Assembly: GCA_001683895.1 (NCBI GenBank) | Contig: LXQJ01000037.1 | Span: 4,633 to 68,632, forward strand | Length of the DNA stretch: 64,000 nt | Source: Luteimonas sp. ANT-B3E | Lineage (GTDB): Bacteria; Pseudomonadota; Gammaproteobacteria; Xanthomonadales; Xanthomonadaceae | Direction: 5' to 3' | Part shown: positions 1 through 7,647 of the stretch, piece by piece | How positions within the stretch are numbered: the stretch's first letter is position 1 | Layout of the letters: each line of letters opens with the position of its first letter | Program-made: the position numbers and the translations under genes | The notes under the pieces: model-generated | The model's input: only the letters and a program-made list of their open reading frames with translations | The model's database searches: none | Told to the model about the DNA's origin: nothing

Positions 1-1016
1 CGCAGGACGCGCTGGAGCGCTACCTGCAGGCGCACCTCCCCGGCTATGCCGGCCCGCTGTCGGTCACACGCTTCCCGGGCGGCCAGTCCAATCCCACGTT
101 CCTGCTCGCCACGCCGGAGGCGCGCTACGTGCTGCGCTGCAAGCCCGGCCCCGCCGCGAAGCTGCTGCCGTCGGCGCACGCGGTGGAGCGCGAATACCGC
201 GTGCAGGCCGCGCTCGCCGGCGGCGCGGTGCCGGTGGCGCGCGTGCACTGCCTGTGCGAGGACGAGTCGGTGCTCGGCCGTGCGTTCTATGTCATGGACC
301 ATGTCGAGGGCCGCATCTTCTGGCAGCAGGCGCTGCCCGACAGCGCACCGGCGGACCGCGCCGCGCTGTACGACGCAATGAACGCGGTGATCGCATCGCT
401 GCACGGCGTCGATGTCGCCGCCGCCGGGCTGGCCGACTACGGCCGCGGCGAGCACTACGTCGCGCGCCAGGTCGCGCGCTGGAGCAAGCAGTACGCCGCC
501 AGCGCCGGCGAGCCGATCCCGGCGATGGACCGGCTGATCGCCTGGCTGCCGGCGCACGTGCCCGCCGACGATGCGCCGCCGGTGGCGCTGGTGCACGGCG
601 ACTACCGCATCGACAACCTGATCTACGCACCCGATGCGCCGCGCGTGGCCGCGGTGATCGACTGGGAGCTGTCGACGTTGGGCCATCCGCTGGCCGACTT
701 CGCGTACCACCTGATGAGCTGGCACCTGCCGCCGGGGCCGTTGCGCGGGCTGGCCGGCCTCGACCTCGCCGCGCTCGGCATCCCCGACGAGGCCGCCTAC
801 ATCGCCGCCTACGAGCGCCGCAGCGGGCGTACCGTCGCAGGCGACATGGACTACTACCTCGCCTACAACCTGTTCAGGCTGGCGGCGATCCTGCAGGGCG
901 TCGCGGCGCGCGCGCGCGCCGGTATCGCCAGCAGCGCGCAGGCGGTGGAGGTCGGCCGCCAGGCGGCGCCGCTGGCCGAGCTGGGCTGGCGTTTCGCGCA
1001 GCGGGCGGGCGCCTGA
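1..1016 (+). CDS. APH-like phosphotransferase family protein, 5' end outside window
   Basis: Kinase-like protein of the aminoglycoside phosphotransferase (APH/choline kinase) fold. The frame is open from base 3, so the N-terminus lies upstream and 337 residues are visible. The Brenner-type catalytic motif HGDYRIDNL lies near visible residue 198. It is followed about 20 residues later by VIDWELSTLGHP, where the Asp takes the metal-binding DFG position. This subfamily resembles the kinase half of eukaryotic ACAD10/ACAD11 and bacterial LvaA, which phosphorylate 4-hydroxyacyl-CoA. Real antibiotic phosphorylation is unlikely. The stop TGA overlaps the ATG of the next gene (TGATG), so the two are translationally coupled. 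Family assignment is firm; substrate is inferred from context only. Confidence 0.85.
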   Translation, partial: QDALERYLQAHLPGYAGPLSVTRFPGGQSNPTFLLATPEARYVLRCKPGPAAKLLPSAHAVEREYRVQAALAGGAVPVARVHCLCEDESVLGRAFYVMDHVEGRIFWQQALPDSAPADRAALYDAMNAVIASLHGVDVAAAGLADYGRGEHYVARQVARWSKQYAASAGEPIPAMDRLIAWLPAHVPADDAPPVALVHGDYRIDNLIYAPDAPRVAAVIDWELSTLGHPLADFAYHLMSWHLPPGPLRGLAGLDLAALGIPDEAAYIAAYERRSGRTVAGDMDYYLAYNLFRLAAILQGVAARARAGIASSAQAVEVGRQAAPLAELGWRFAQRAGA

Positions 1017-2879
1017 TGTCCAGTGGCCTGCTGCTGTCGCGCCGCGACCTCGACTTCCAGCTGCATGACTGGCTCGACGTCGGCGCACTCACCGCCGCGC
1101 CGCGCTTCGCCGCGCTTCGCCGCGCACGACCGCGCCACTTTCGACGCCGTGCTCGACAGCTGCGAGCGGCTGGCGGAGGCGCACTTCGCGCCGCACGCGC
1201 GCCGGTCCGACATCGAGGAGCCGCACATCGTCGACGGCTGCGTGCGGCTGCCGGATGCGGTGGCGCCGGCGCTGCGCGCGTTCGCCGACAGCGGCATGGC
1301 AGCCGCGACCGAGGACGAGGCGCTGGGCGGCATGCAGCTGCCGGCGGTGGTCGAGAAGGCGGCGCTGGCGTACCTGGCCGCGGCCAACGTGGCCACGGTG
1401 TCGTACGCGCTGCTGGCGATGGCCAACGCGCGGCTGCTGCTGGCGCACGGCACGCCGGCGCAGGTGGAGGCATTCGCACGGCCGCAGCTGGAGGGCCGCT
1501 GGCTGGGCACGATGTGCCTGTCCGAGACCCAGGCGGGGTCGTCGCTGGGCGACATCACGACGCGTGCAGAGCCCGATGACGCCGATGCCGGCGTGCCGTC
1601 CGCGCTCGGCGCGCGCTACCGGCTCACCGGCCGCAAGATGTGGATCTCCGGCGGCGAGCACGACCTCGCCGGCAACATCGTGCACCTGGTGCTGGCCAAG
1701 ATCCCCGGCGACGACGGCCGGCTGCTGGACGGCGCGCGCGGCGTGTCCCTGTTCGTGGTGCCGAAGTGCCTGCCCGATGCCGACGGCGCGCCGGGCGTGC
1801 GCAACGACATCGCGCTGGCCGGCCTCAACCACAAGCTGGGCTACCGCGGCACCGTCAACTGCGTGCTGCACTTCGGCGAGGGTGCGCACCCGGTCGACGG
1901 CCGCGCCGGCGCGGTCGGCTGGCTGGTGGGTGCGCCGGGACGCGGGCTCGCGGCGATGTTCCACATGATGAACGAGGCGCGCATCGGCGTCGGCCTCGGC
2001 GCGGTCGCGCTTGGCTACACCGGTTACCTGCACGCGCTGGACTACGCGCGCGGGCGCACCCAGGGCCGCGTCGATGGCGATGCCGCGACGCCGCAGGTGC
2101 CGCTGGTCGCGCATGCCGACGTGCGCCGCATGCTGCTGGCGCAGAAGGCCTATGTCGAAGGCGGGCTGGGACTGGTGCTGTACTGCGCGCGGCTGGTCGA
2201 CGAGGCGCGCATCGCCAGCGATGACGCGGCGCGCGCGGACACCACGCGCCTGCTCGACCTCCTCACCCCGGTGGCCAAGAGCTGGCCGGCGCAGTGGTGC
2301 CTGGCCGCCAACGACCTTGCGATCCAGGTCCACGGCGGCTACGGCTACGCGCGCGACTACCGCGTCGAGCAGCTGTGGCGCGACAACCGCCTCAACGCGA
2401 TCCACGAAGGCACCCACGGCATCCAGGCGATCGACCTGCTGGGGCGCAAGGTGGCGATGGACGACGGCGCGGCGTTCGCGGCGTGGACCGCGCGCGTGGC
2501 GCAGGACATCGCCGGCGCGCGCACGGCGGCGACCGGTGACGCCGCCGTCGATACCGCGCTGGCCGCCCACGCCGATGCGCTCGACGCACGCCTGCAGCGC
2601 CTGGCCGAGGTGACGGCCGCGCTGCGCCAGGCTGCAGACCCGAGGCTTGCGCTGGCCAACGCCAGCGTCTACCTGGAGGCCTTCGGCCACGTCGCGGTGG
2701 CGTGGATATGGCTGCAGCAGGCGCGCGTCGCCGGCGCCACGCCGGGCGACTTCCACGACGGCAAGCGCGCCGCGGCGCGATACTTCTTCGCCTGGGAGCT
2801 GCCGCGCATCGATCCCCAGCTCGACCTCCTCGCCAGCCTGGAGCGCACGCCGTATGACATGCGCGACGGCGGCTTCTGA
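1016..2879 (+). pseudogene. Acyl-CoA dehydrogenase, frameshifted near the N-terminus
   Basis: FAD-dependent acyl-CoA dehydrogenase of the long (about 600 aa) class with an extra C-terminal domain. The start ATG overlaps the upstream stop and encodes MSSGLLLSRRDLDFQLHDWL, a typical N-terminus for the family. A perfect 10-bp tandem duplication (1101-1110 and 1111-1120) then shifts the frame. Removing one copy gives a continuous join (PRFA to AHDRATFD) into the other frame, which stays open to the stop. Visible family motifs are MCLSETQAGSSLGD, VHGGYGYARDYRVEQLWRDN and IHEGTHGIQ, whose Glu is in the expected catalytic-base region. As written the gene cannot make a full-length enzyme, apart from a weak GTG start at 1023 in the second frame. 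A recent mutation or a sequencing error are both possible. Confidence 0.85.
1101..1120. repeat. Perfect 10-bp tandem duplication that breaks the acyl-CoA dehydrogenase frame
   Basis: Two adjacent identical copies of CGCGCTTCGC. The unit length is not a multiple of three, so having two copies instead of one shifts the reading frame of the enclosing gene by +1. Reading with a single copy restores a family-like N-terminus. Confidence 0.9.
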
Positions 2880-2901
2880 CCGACCCCACAGGGCCACGAC
2901 C

Positions 2902-3684
2902 ATGACCAGCACACGGGACCTCTTCGAACTCGGCGGCAAAACCGCGATCGTCACCGGCGGCTCGCGCGGGCTGGGCCTGCAGATCGCGCAGGCGCTCGGC
3001 GACTACGGCTGCCGCGTGCTGCTGACCGCGCGCAAGGCCAACGAGCTGCAGTCCGCGGTGGCGCAGCTGCAGGCGCAGGGCATCGACGCCGACTGGGTGG
3101 CGGCCGACGCGTCGCAGCCCGATGCGGTCACCGGCCTGGTCGACATCGCGATCGAGCGCATGGGCCACGTCGACATCCTGGTCAACAATGCCGGCGCCAG
3201 CTGGGGCGCGCCGGTGGAGGACTATCCGCTGGAGGCCTGGGACAAGGTGTTCGCGCTCAACGTGCGCGGGATGTTCCTGCTCAGCCAGCAGGTCGGCAGG
3301 CGCTCGATGCTGCCGCGCGGCAGCGGCCGCATCATCAACATCGCGTCCATCGCCGGACTGCGCGGCAACCCGCCGGGCGCGATGACGACCATCGCCTACA
3401 ACGCCGCCAAGGGCGCGGTGGTCAACTTCACCCGCGCGCTCGCCGGCGAGTGGGGTGGGCGCGGCATCAACGTCAACGCGCTGGCGCCCGGGTTCTTCCC
3501 GTCGAAGATGTCGGCCGGGCTGATGGCCGCATTCGGCGAGGAGGCGCTGATGGGCAACGCGCCGCGGCGCGTGCTCGGCGACGACGACGACCTCAAGGGC
3601 GCGGTGGTGCTGCTGGCATCGGCCGCCGGCAAGCACATCACCGGGCAGGTGCTGGCGATCGACGGCGGATATACCGCGGTCTGA
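2902..3684 (+). CDS. SDR family NAD(P)-dependent oxidoreductase
   Basis: Classical short-chain dehydrogenase/reductase of 260 residues, close to the usual 250. The cofactor glycine motif TGGSRGLG is at residues 18-25 and the NNAG structural motif at 95-98. The catalytic Ser149, Tyr166 and Lys170 are all present (YNAAK), and the C-terminus GQVLAIDGGYTAV is typical of fabG-like enzymes. ATG at 2902 is chosen because the Rossmann fold begins directly after it. It follows the acyl-CoA dehydrogenase by 22 bp and probably shares its transcript. It likely interconverts a hydroxyacyl and a ketoacyl substrate, but the substrate cannot be read from the sequence. Confidence 0.88.
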   Translation: MTSTRDLFELGGKTAIVTGGSRGLGLQIAQALGDYGCRVLLTARKANELQSAVAQLQAQGIDADWVAADASQPDAVTGLVDIAIERMGHVDILVNNAGASWGAPVEDYPLEAWDKVFALNVRGMFLLSQQVGRRSMLPRGSGRIINIASIAGLRGNPPGAMTTIAYNAAKGAVVNFTRALAGEWGGRGINVNALAPGFFPSKMSAGLMAAFGEEALMGNAPRRVLGDDDDLKGAVVLLASAAGKHITGQVLAIDGGYTAV

Positions 3685-3800
3685 GCGCGTGGCCGCAAGG
3701 ACACGCAACGGCGCCAGCTCCCCCAGCAAGCAGCACGCAGCACAAGACACGCAGCATGCCCACGCCACGACGCGATGACCATCGACAGGACCCCCATGCC

Positions 3801-4712
3801 ATGACCCACGACCTCACCGGCCGCACTGCGGTCATCACCGGCGCCGGCTCCGGCTTCGGCCGCGAGTTCGCGCGCGCCGGCGCCGCCGCCGGCATGCGGC
3901 TGGTGCTGGCCGACATCCAGCCCGATGCGCTGGAGGCGACCCGCGCTGAGCTCGCCGCCGCCGGCGCGCAGGTGCTGGCGCGCGTGGTCGACGTCGCCGA
4001 CGGCGCGCAGGTGGACGCACTCGCCGACGCCGCGGCGGCCGCGTTCGGCGACGTGCACCTGCTGTTCAACAACGCCGGCGTGGGCAGCGCCGGGCTGGTG
4101 TGGGAGAACAGCGTGCGCGACTGGGAGTGGACGCTGGGCGTCAACCTCTGGGGCGTGATCCACGGCATCCGCGCCTTCGTGCCCCGGATGCTGGCCGCGG
4201 CCGAGGCCACGCCGGGTTTCCGCGCGCACGTGGTCAACACCGCGTCGATGGCCGGCCTGCTCGCGCCGCCGTCGTCGGGCGTCTACAACGTGTCCAAGCA
4301 CGCGGTGGTGGCGCTGTCGGAGACGCTGTATCAGGACCTGTCGCTGGTCACCACGCAGGTGCGGTGCTCGGTGCTGTGCCCGTACTTCGTGCCCACCGGC
4401 ATCCACCGCTCGCACCGCAACCGCCCCGGCGCGCTGGCCAACGACGCGCCGCCGACGCGCTCGCAGCGCGCGGCGCAGGCGATGATGGACAAGGCGGTGA
4501 CATCGGGCAAGGTGACCGCGGAGGAGATCGCGCGGCTCACGTTCGCCGCGATCGCCGACGACCGCTTCTACGTGCTGTCGCATCCGCAGGCGATGGCCGC
4601 GGTGCGCACCCGCGCCGACGACCTGCTGGCCGGGCGCAACCCCTCGGATCCGTTCGCCGACCGCCCCGACGTGCGCGCGGCGCTGGTGGAGGCGCTGCGA
4701 GAAGCTGGCTGA
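3801..4712 (+). CDS. SDR family oxidoreductase (second in cluster)
   Basis: Second short-chain dehydrogenase, 303 residues, somewhat longer at the C-terminus than the classical form. The nucleotide motif TGAGSGFG is at residues 13-20, NNAG at 90-93, and the catalytic Ser149, Tyr162 and Lys166 (YNVSK) are in place. The helical C-terminal extension after residue 250 lacks the usual IDGG end, which puts it in a different SDR subgroup from its neighbour. ATG at 3801 is used; the ATG five bases earlier is out of frame. It lies 116 bp after the first SDR and converges on the fructokinase gene. It probably completes the fatty or hydroxy acid catabolic cluster. Specific substrate unknown. Confidence 0.87.
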   Translation: MTHDLTGRTAVITGAGSGFGREFARAGAAAGMRLVLADIQPDALEATRAELAAAGAQVLARVVDVADGAQVDALADAAAAAFGDVHLLFNNAGVGSAGLVWENSVRDWEWTLGVNLWGVIHGIRAFVPRMLAAAEATPGFRAHVVNTASMAGLLAPPSSGVYNVSKHAVVALSETLYQDLSLVTTQVRCSVLCPYFVPTGIHRSHRNRPGALANDAPPTRSQRAAQAMMDKAVTSGKVTAEEIARLTFAAIADDRFYVLSHPQAMAAVRTRADDLLAGRNPSDPFADRPDVRAALVEALREAG

Positions 4713-4743
4713 CCTGTCCGCCCGCGCCGCCGCCGGTGCGCCG

Positions 4744-5637
4744 CTACGCGCGCTCCGCCAGCAGCAGAGCACCGAGGATGCCGCTGCGCTGGCCGAGCGC
4801 GGGGGGCACCAGGTAGTCGTCCATCGCTGCTGCTGTCCGCAGCGGCGGCAGGTAGCCACCCAGCCAGTGCAGGGCGCGCGCGCGCAGCGCGGGCAACAGC
4901 TTCGCGTGCTGCATCACGCCGCCGCCGAGCACGATGCGCCGCGGCGACAGCGCAAGCGCAACCTGCGCGCACAGCTGCCCCAGATAGTCGGCCTCGATGG
5001 TCCACACCGGATGGTCGTCTGGCGCGTCGCCAAGCTCGTGACCCAGGCGCGCGACCAGCGCAGGCCCACTGGCGAGACCTTCGAAACAGTCGCCATGGAA
5101 CGGGCAGATGCCGGCGAAGCCGGTGTCACCGGCAGCGCGCCGCGGCGTCAGGTGCCCGGCCTCGGGATGCAGCAGGCCGTGGAGCATGCGACCGTGGACG
5201 ACCACGCCCAGGCCGATGCCGGTCCCGATGGTCAGGTAGGCCAGACTGTCGAGTCCGCGTCCGGCCCCCAGTGCCTGCTCGGAGAGCGCGGCCGCGTTGA
5301 CGTCGGTATCCAGCGCGATCGGTACGCCCGGCCAAGCGCGGAATGGCGCCAGCAGATCGGTCCCGCTCCATCCGCGCTTCGGCGTGTCGAGCAGGCAGCC
5401 GTAGTGCGGGGCTGCAGGGTCGAGCTCGACTGGCCCGAAGCTGGCGATGCCAAGCGCGCGCGGCGGACCGAACGTGTGCGCGGCTTGCTCAAGCCATCTG
5501 TGCGCGGCGGCCAGCGTCGACTGCGGGTCGACGGTAGGCAGTCGCGTGGAGGTGACGACTCCGTCGGCGCTGCTGCCGAGCGCGCAGACCCACTTGGTGC
5601 CACCGGCCTCGATCGCGGCGTAAAGCCCCCGAGTCAT
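4744..5637 (-). CDS. ROK family fructokinase
   Basis: Sugar kinase of the ROK family, 297 residues, predicted to phosphorylate fructose to fructose 6-phosphate with ATP. The phosphate loop IEAGGTK is at residues 9-15. The catalytic Asp is in TDVNAAAL (Asp112). The zinc site has the fructokinase form, with His162 in the GHL motif and Cys178, His181 and Cys184 in CPFHGDC followed by FEGLASGP. This layout matches Bacillus-type YdhR/ScrK fructokinases more than glucokinases. It is the last gene of a minus-strand sucrose operon, 49 bp after the GH13 enzyme, which releases fructose from sucrose. The start ATG at 5637 is set by the nucleotide-binding motif; in-frame sequence further upstream has no family similarity. 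Confidence 0.9.
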   Translation of the reverse strand: MTRGLYAAIEAGGTKWVCALGSSADGVVTSTRLPTVDPQSTLAAAHRWLEQAAHTFGPPRALGIASFGPVELDPAAPHYGCLLDTPKRGWSGTDLLAPFRAWPGVPIALDTDVNAAALSEQALGAGRGLDSLAYLTIGTGIGLGVVVHGRMLHGLLHPEAGHLTPRRAAGDTGFAGICPFHGDCFEGLASGPALVARLGHELGDAPDDHPVWTIEADYLGQLCAQVALALSPRRIVLGGGVMQHAKLLPALRARALHWLGGYLPPLRTAAAMDDYLVPPALGQRSGILGALLLAERA

Positions 5638-5686
5638 GCCCGTATCCCGACGGGTCGTCGCAGGTTGCGCCACGCTGCCATGGGCG

Positions 5687-7642
5687 TCATCGGACCGACC
5701 ACCAGCGCATGTCGTAGGGCGCCAGCGTCGTTGGCCACGTCGCAGTCGTGTCGGCGAGCAGGTCATGCGCGCTGCGCCCGGCGCAGCCCGGTAGTGCCGG
5801 CACAGCAACCGGCGTGGCGCCAAGGTTGAACAGCGCGACGAAGTCGTCGCCGCGGGCCAGGCTGAACAGTGCGCGTGAGTCGGCCTTGATCGCGCGCATC
5901 GGGACATCGGCGGCAAGCGCCGGGGTGGCGCGGCGCACGGTAATCAGGCGCCGCAGCCCCGCGAGCACGCGTGAAGCGACCGTCGCGTCTGCGGCTCCCC
6001 CGGTCTCGGACTCGGCTGAGGCCGCGAGCATCCAGTCCATCCTCGGGCGCTGCAGCCAGCGGCCTTCGGCAGTGTGCCCGGGATCATCGGCGAAGGCCAC
6101 GTCGTTACCCAGGGCAAGCTCGTCGCCCATGTAGATCAGCGGCATCCCCGCCGCTGCCATCGCGATGCCGTACAGCAGCAGCAGTCGGCGCTCCGCCAGA
6201 CGCAACGCCGGCGCATCGGCGTTCGCAAGCGCGGCGTCGATACCCGCAAGCGCTGCCGCCATCCCGTTGCTGCCGTATGCAACACCTGCGCTAAGGTGCT
6301 GGAAGTTGCGGCCACGCGCGTAGCTCCCCGGCTCTTCCCCGGCGTAGAAGCGTGCAATCCGGGCCAGCGAGAACGGCGCGGGCGGGTCATAGCCGGCGGC
6401 TTCCGTGGCGAGTACCTGCCAACCGATGTCGTCGTGGCAGCGGACGTAATTCACCCACGCGCAGTGTTGCGGAAGTGCCGGCGTCTGTCCCACGACGTGC
6501 GTGAGGATGTCGCCCCGCTGTTCGGCCAACGCCGCCCAGGTCGCTGCCATCAACGTGCTGTGGTAGGCAAGATGGCATTCTCGACCAGCCGCGGCTCCGT
6601 CGCCGAAGTACGGTGGCAGCTCGCGCGACGGAACGATGGCTTCGGCCTTCAGCAACACGGCAGGCGCCGCCAGCGCTACCAGTGCCCGCAGCATCTGCAG
6701 GATGGCGTGGGTCTCCGGCTGGTTGCGGCTGTCAGTGCCCTCGCGCTTCCACAGGTAGGCAGCCGAATCCAGCCGGAGGATTTCGATGCCGCGGTTGGCC
6801 ATGCGCAGGAGCGTCAGCGCCATCGCGCAGAACACGTCCGGGTTCGACCAGTCGAGGTCCCACTGATAGGGGTAGAACGTGGTCCAGACCCAGCCCAGAC
6901 CGTCGACGTGGGTAAAGTTGCCCGGCGCGGTCAGGGGGAACACCTCGCGCAGCGTGCGCGCGTGGCGATCGGGCAGCTCGCGGTCGGGGAACACGTGATA
7001 GAAGGCCCGGTAACAAGCGTCTCCCGACCGCGCCGCGAGTGCCCAGGCGTGGTCGTCGGCGGTGTGATTGAGCACCAGGTCCGCGCACAGGCTGATGTCG
7101 GCCGCGCGCAGGCGCGCAGTGAGTGCATCAAGGTCCGCGGCTGACCCCAGCGTGGGCTCCACCGCGTCGTAGTCGCGCACCGCGAAGCCACCGTCGTTGT
7201 CGCCTTGGCGCGCCGCCTGGAATGGCAGCAGGTGCAGATAACGCACCCCGAGGGACTGCAGATATGGCACGCGCGCCGCGACCCCGCGCAGGTCATCGGC
7301 GAAGCGGTCGACATAGGTGCTGTACCCGATCATGCCCTGCGTCTGGAACCAGCCGGGGGCAGCCGACCTCGCCCGATCGAGCGCGCGCAGATCCTCCGGT
7401 CGCGCCGCGGCGGCGGCGGCGACACCCTGCAGCAGCGCCACCAGCTGCCCTGTGTCGCTGCGGCCGGCGTACAGGCGGCGCCAGATTGATGCCAGCCGCG
7501 CACCATGCGTCGCCCAGCGCGCGCTTGCCTCGATGCGCATCGAGGCAGGCAGCGCGTCGATGAAGACGTCACGGTCCGTATCGGCCACCGCGACGCCAGC
7601 GCTGCCTGACGCGGTCGGCGGACCGCCGCCGGATGCGGACAT
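5687..7642 (-). CDS. Amylosucrase / sucrose hydrolase (GH13), SuxB-like
   Basis: Glycoside hydrolase family 13 enzyme of 651 residues, the size of Neisseria amylosucrase and of Xanthomonas sucrose hydrolase. It has an N-terminal helical domain (about 25-95), then the TIM barrel. Catalytic residues fall in the expected motifs: nucleophile Asp292 in EILRLDSAAYLWK, acid/base Glu334 in LKAEAIV and stabiliser Asp404 in YVRCHDDIGW. The C-terminal beta domain ends APYDMRWWS. It would cleave sucrose, giving fructose plus glucose or an alpha-glucan; polymerase and hydrolase forms cannot be separated by eye. There is no signal peptide, so it acts in the cytoplasm after sucrose uptake. It starts 5 bp after the TonB receptor stop and is surely co-transcribed with it. 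Confidence 0.9.
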   Translation of the reverse strand: MSASGGGPPTASGSAGVAVADTDRDVFIDALPASMRIEASARWATHGARLASIWRRLYAGRSDTGQLVALLQGVAAAAAARPEDLRALDRARSAAPGWFQTQGMIGYSTYVDRFADDLRGVAARVPYLQSLGVRYLHLLPFQAARQGDNDGGFAVRDYDAVEPTLGSAADLDALTARLRAADISLCADLVLNHTADDHAWALAARSGDACYRAFYHVFPDRELPDRHARTLREVFPLTAPGNFTHVDGLGWVWTTFYPYQWDLDWSNPDVFCAMALTLLRMANRGIEILRLDSAAYLWKREGTDSRNQPETHAILQMLRALVALAAPAVLLKAEAIVPSRELPPYFGDGAAAGRECHLAYHSTLMAATWAALAEQRGDILTHVVGQTPALPQHCAWVNYVRCHDDIGWQVLATEAAGYDPPAPFSLARIARFYAGEEPGSYARGRNFQHLSAGVAYGSNGMAAALAGIDAALANADAPALRLAERRLLLLYGIAMAAAGMPLIYMGDELALGNDVAFADDPGHTAEGRWLQRPRMDWMLAASAESETGGAADATVASRVLAGLRRLITVRRATPALAADVPMRAIKADSRALFSLARGDDFVALFNLGATPVAVPALPGCAGRSAHDLLADTTATWPTTLAPYDMRWWSVR

Positions 7643-7647
7643 GCGGG

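Noticed and set aside
1101-1130. Programmed ribosomal frameshift in the acyl-CoA dehydrogenase
   Set aside because: No slippery heptamer or following stimulatory structure is evident, and a tandem duplication explains the shift more simply. The gene family is not known for recoding.
1089-2954. A 621-codon minus-strand frame opposite the acyl-CoA dehydrogenase
   Set aside because: The plus strand carries all dehydrogenase motifs; the antisense translation has none.
4744-4770. Terminator between the convergent SDR and fructokinase genes
   Set aside because: The short gap and flanks show no clear stem with a T-tract.
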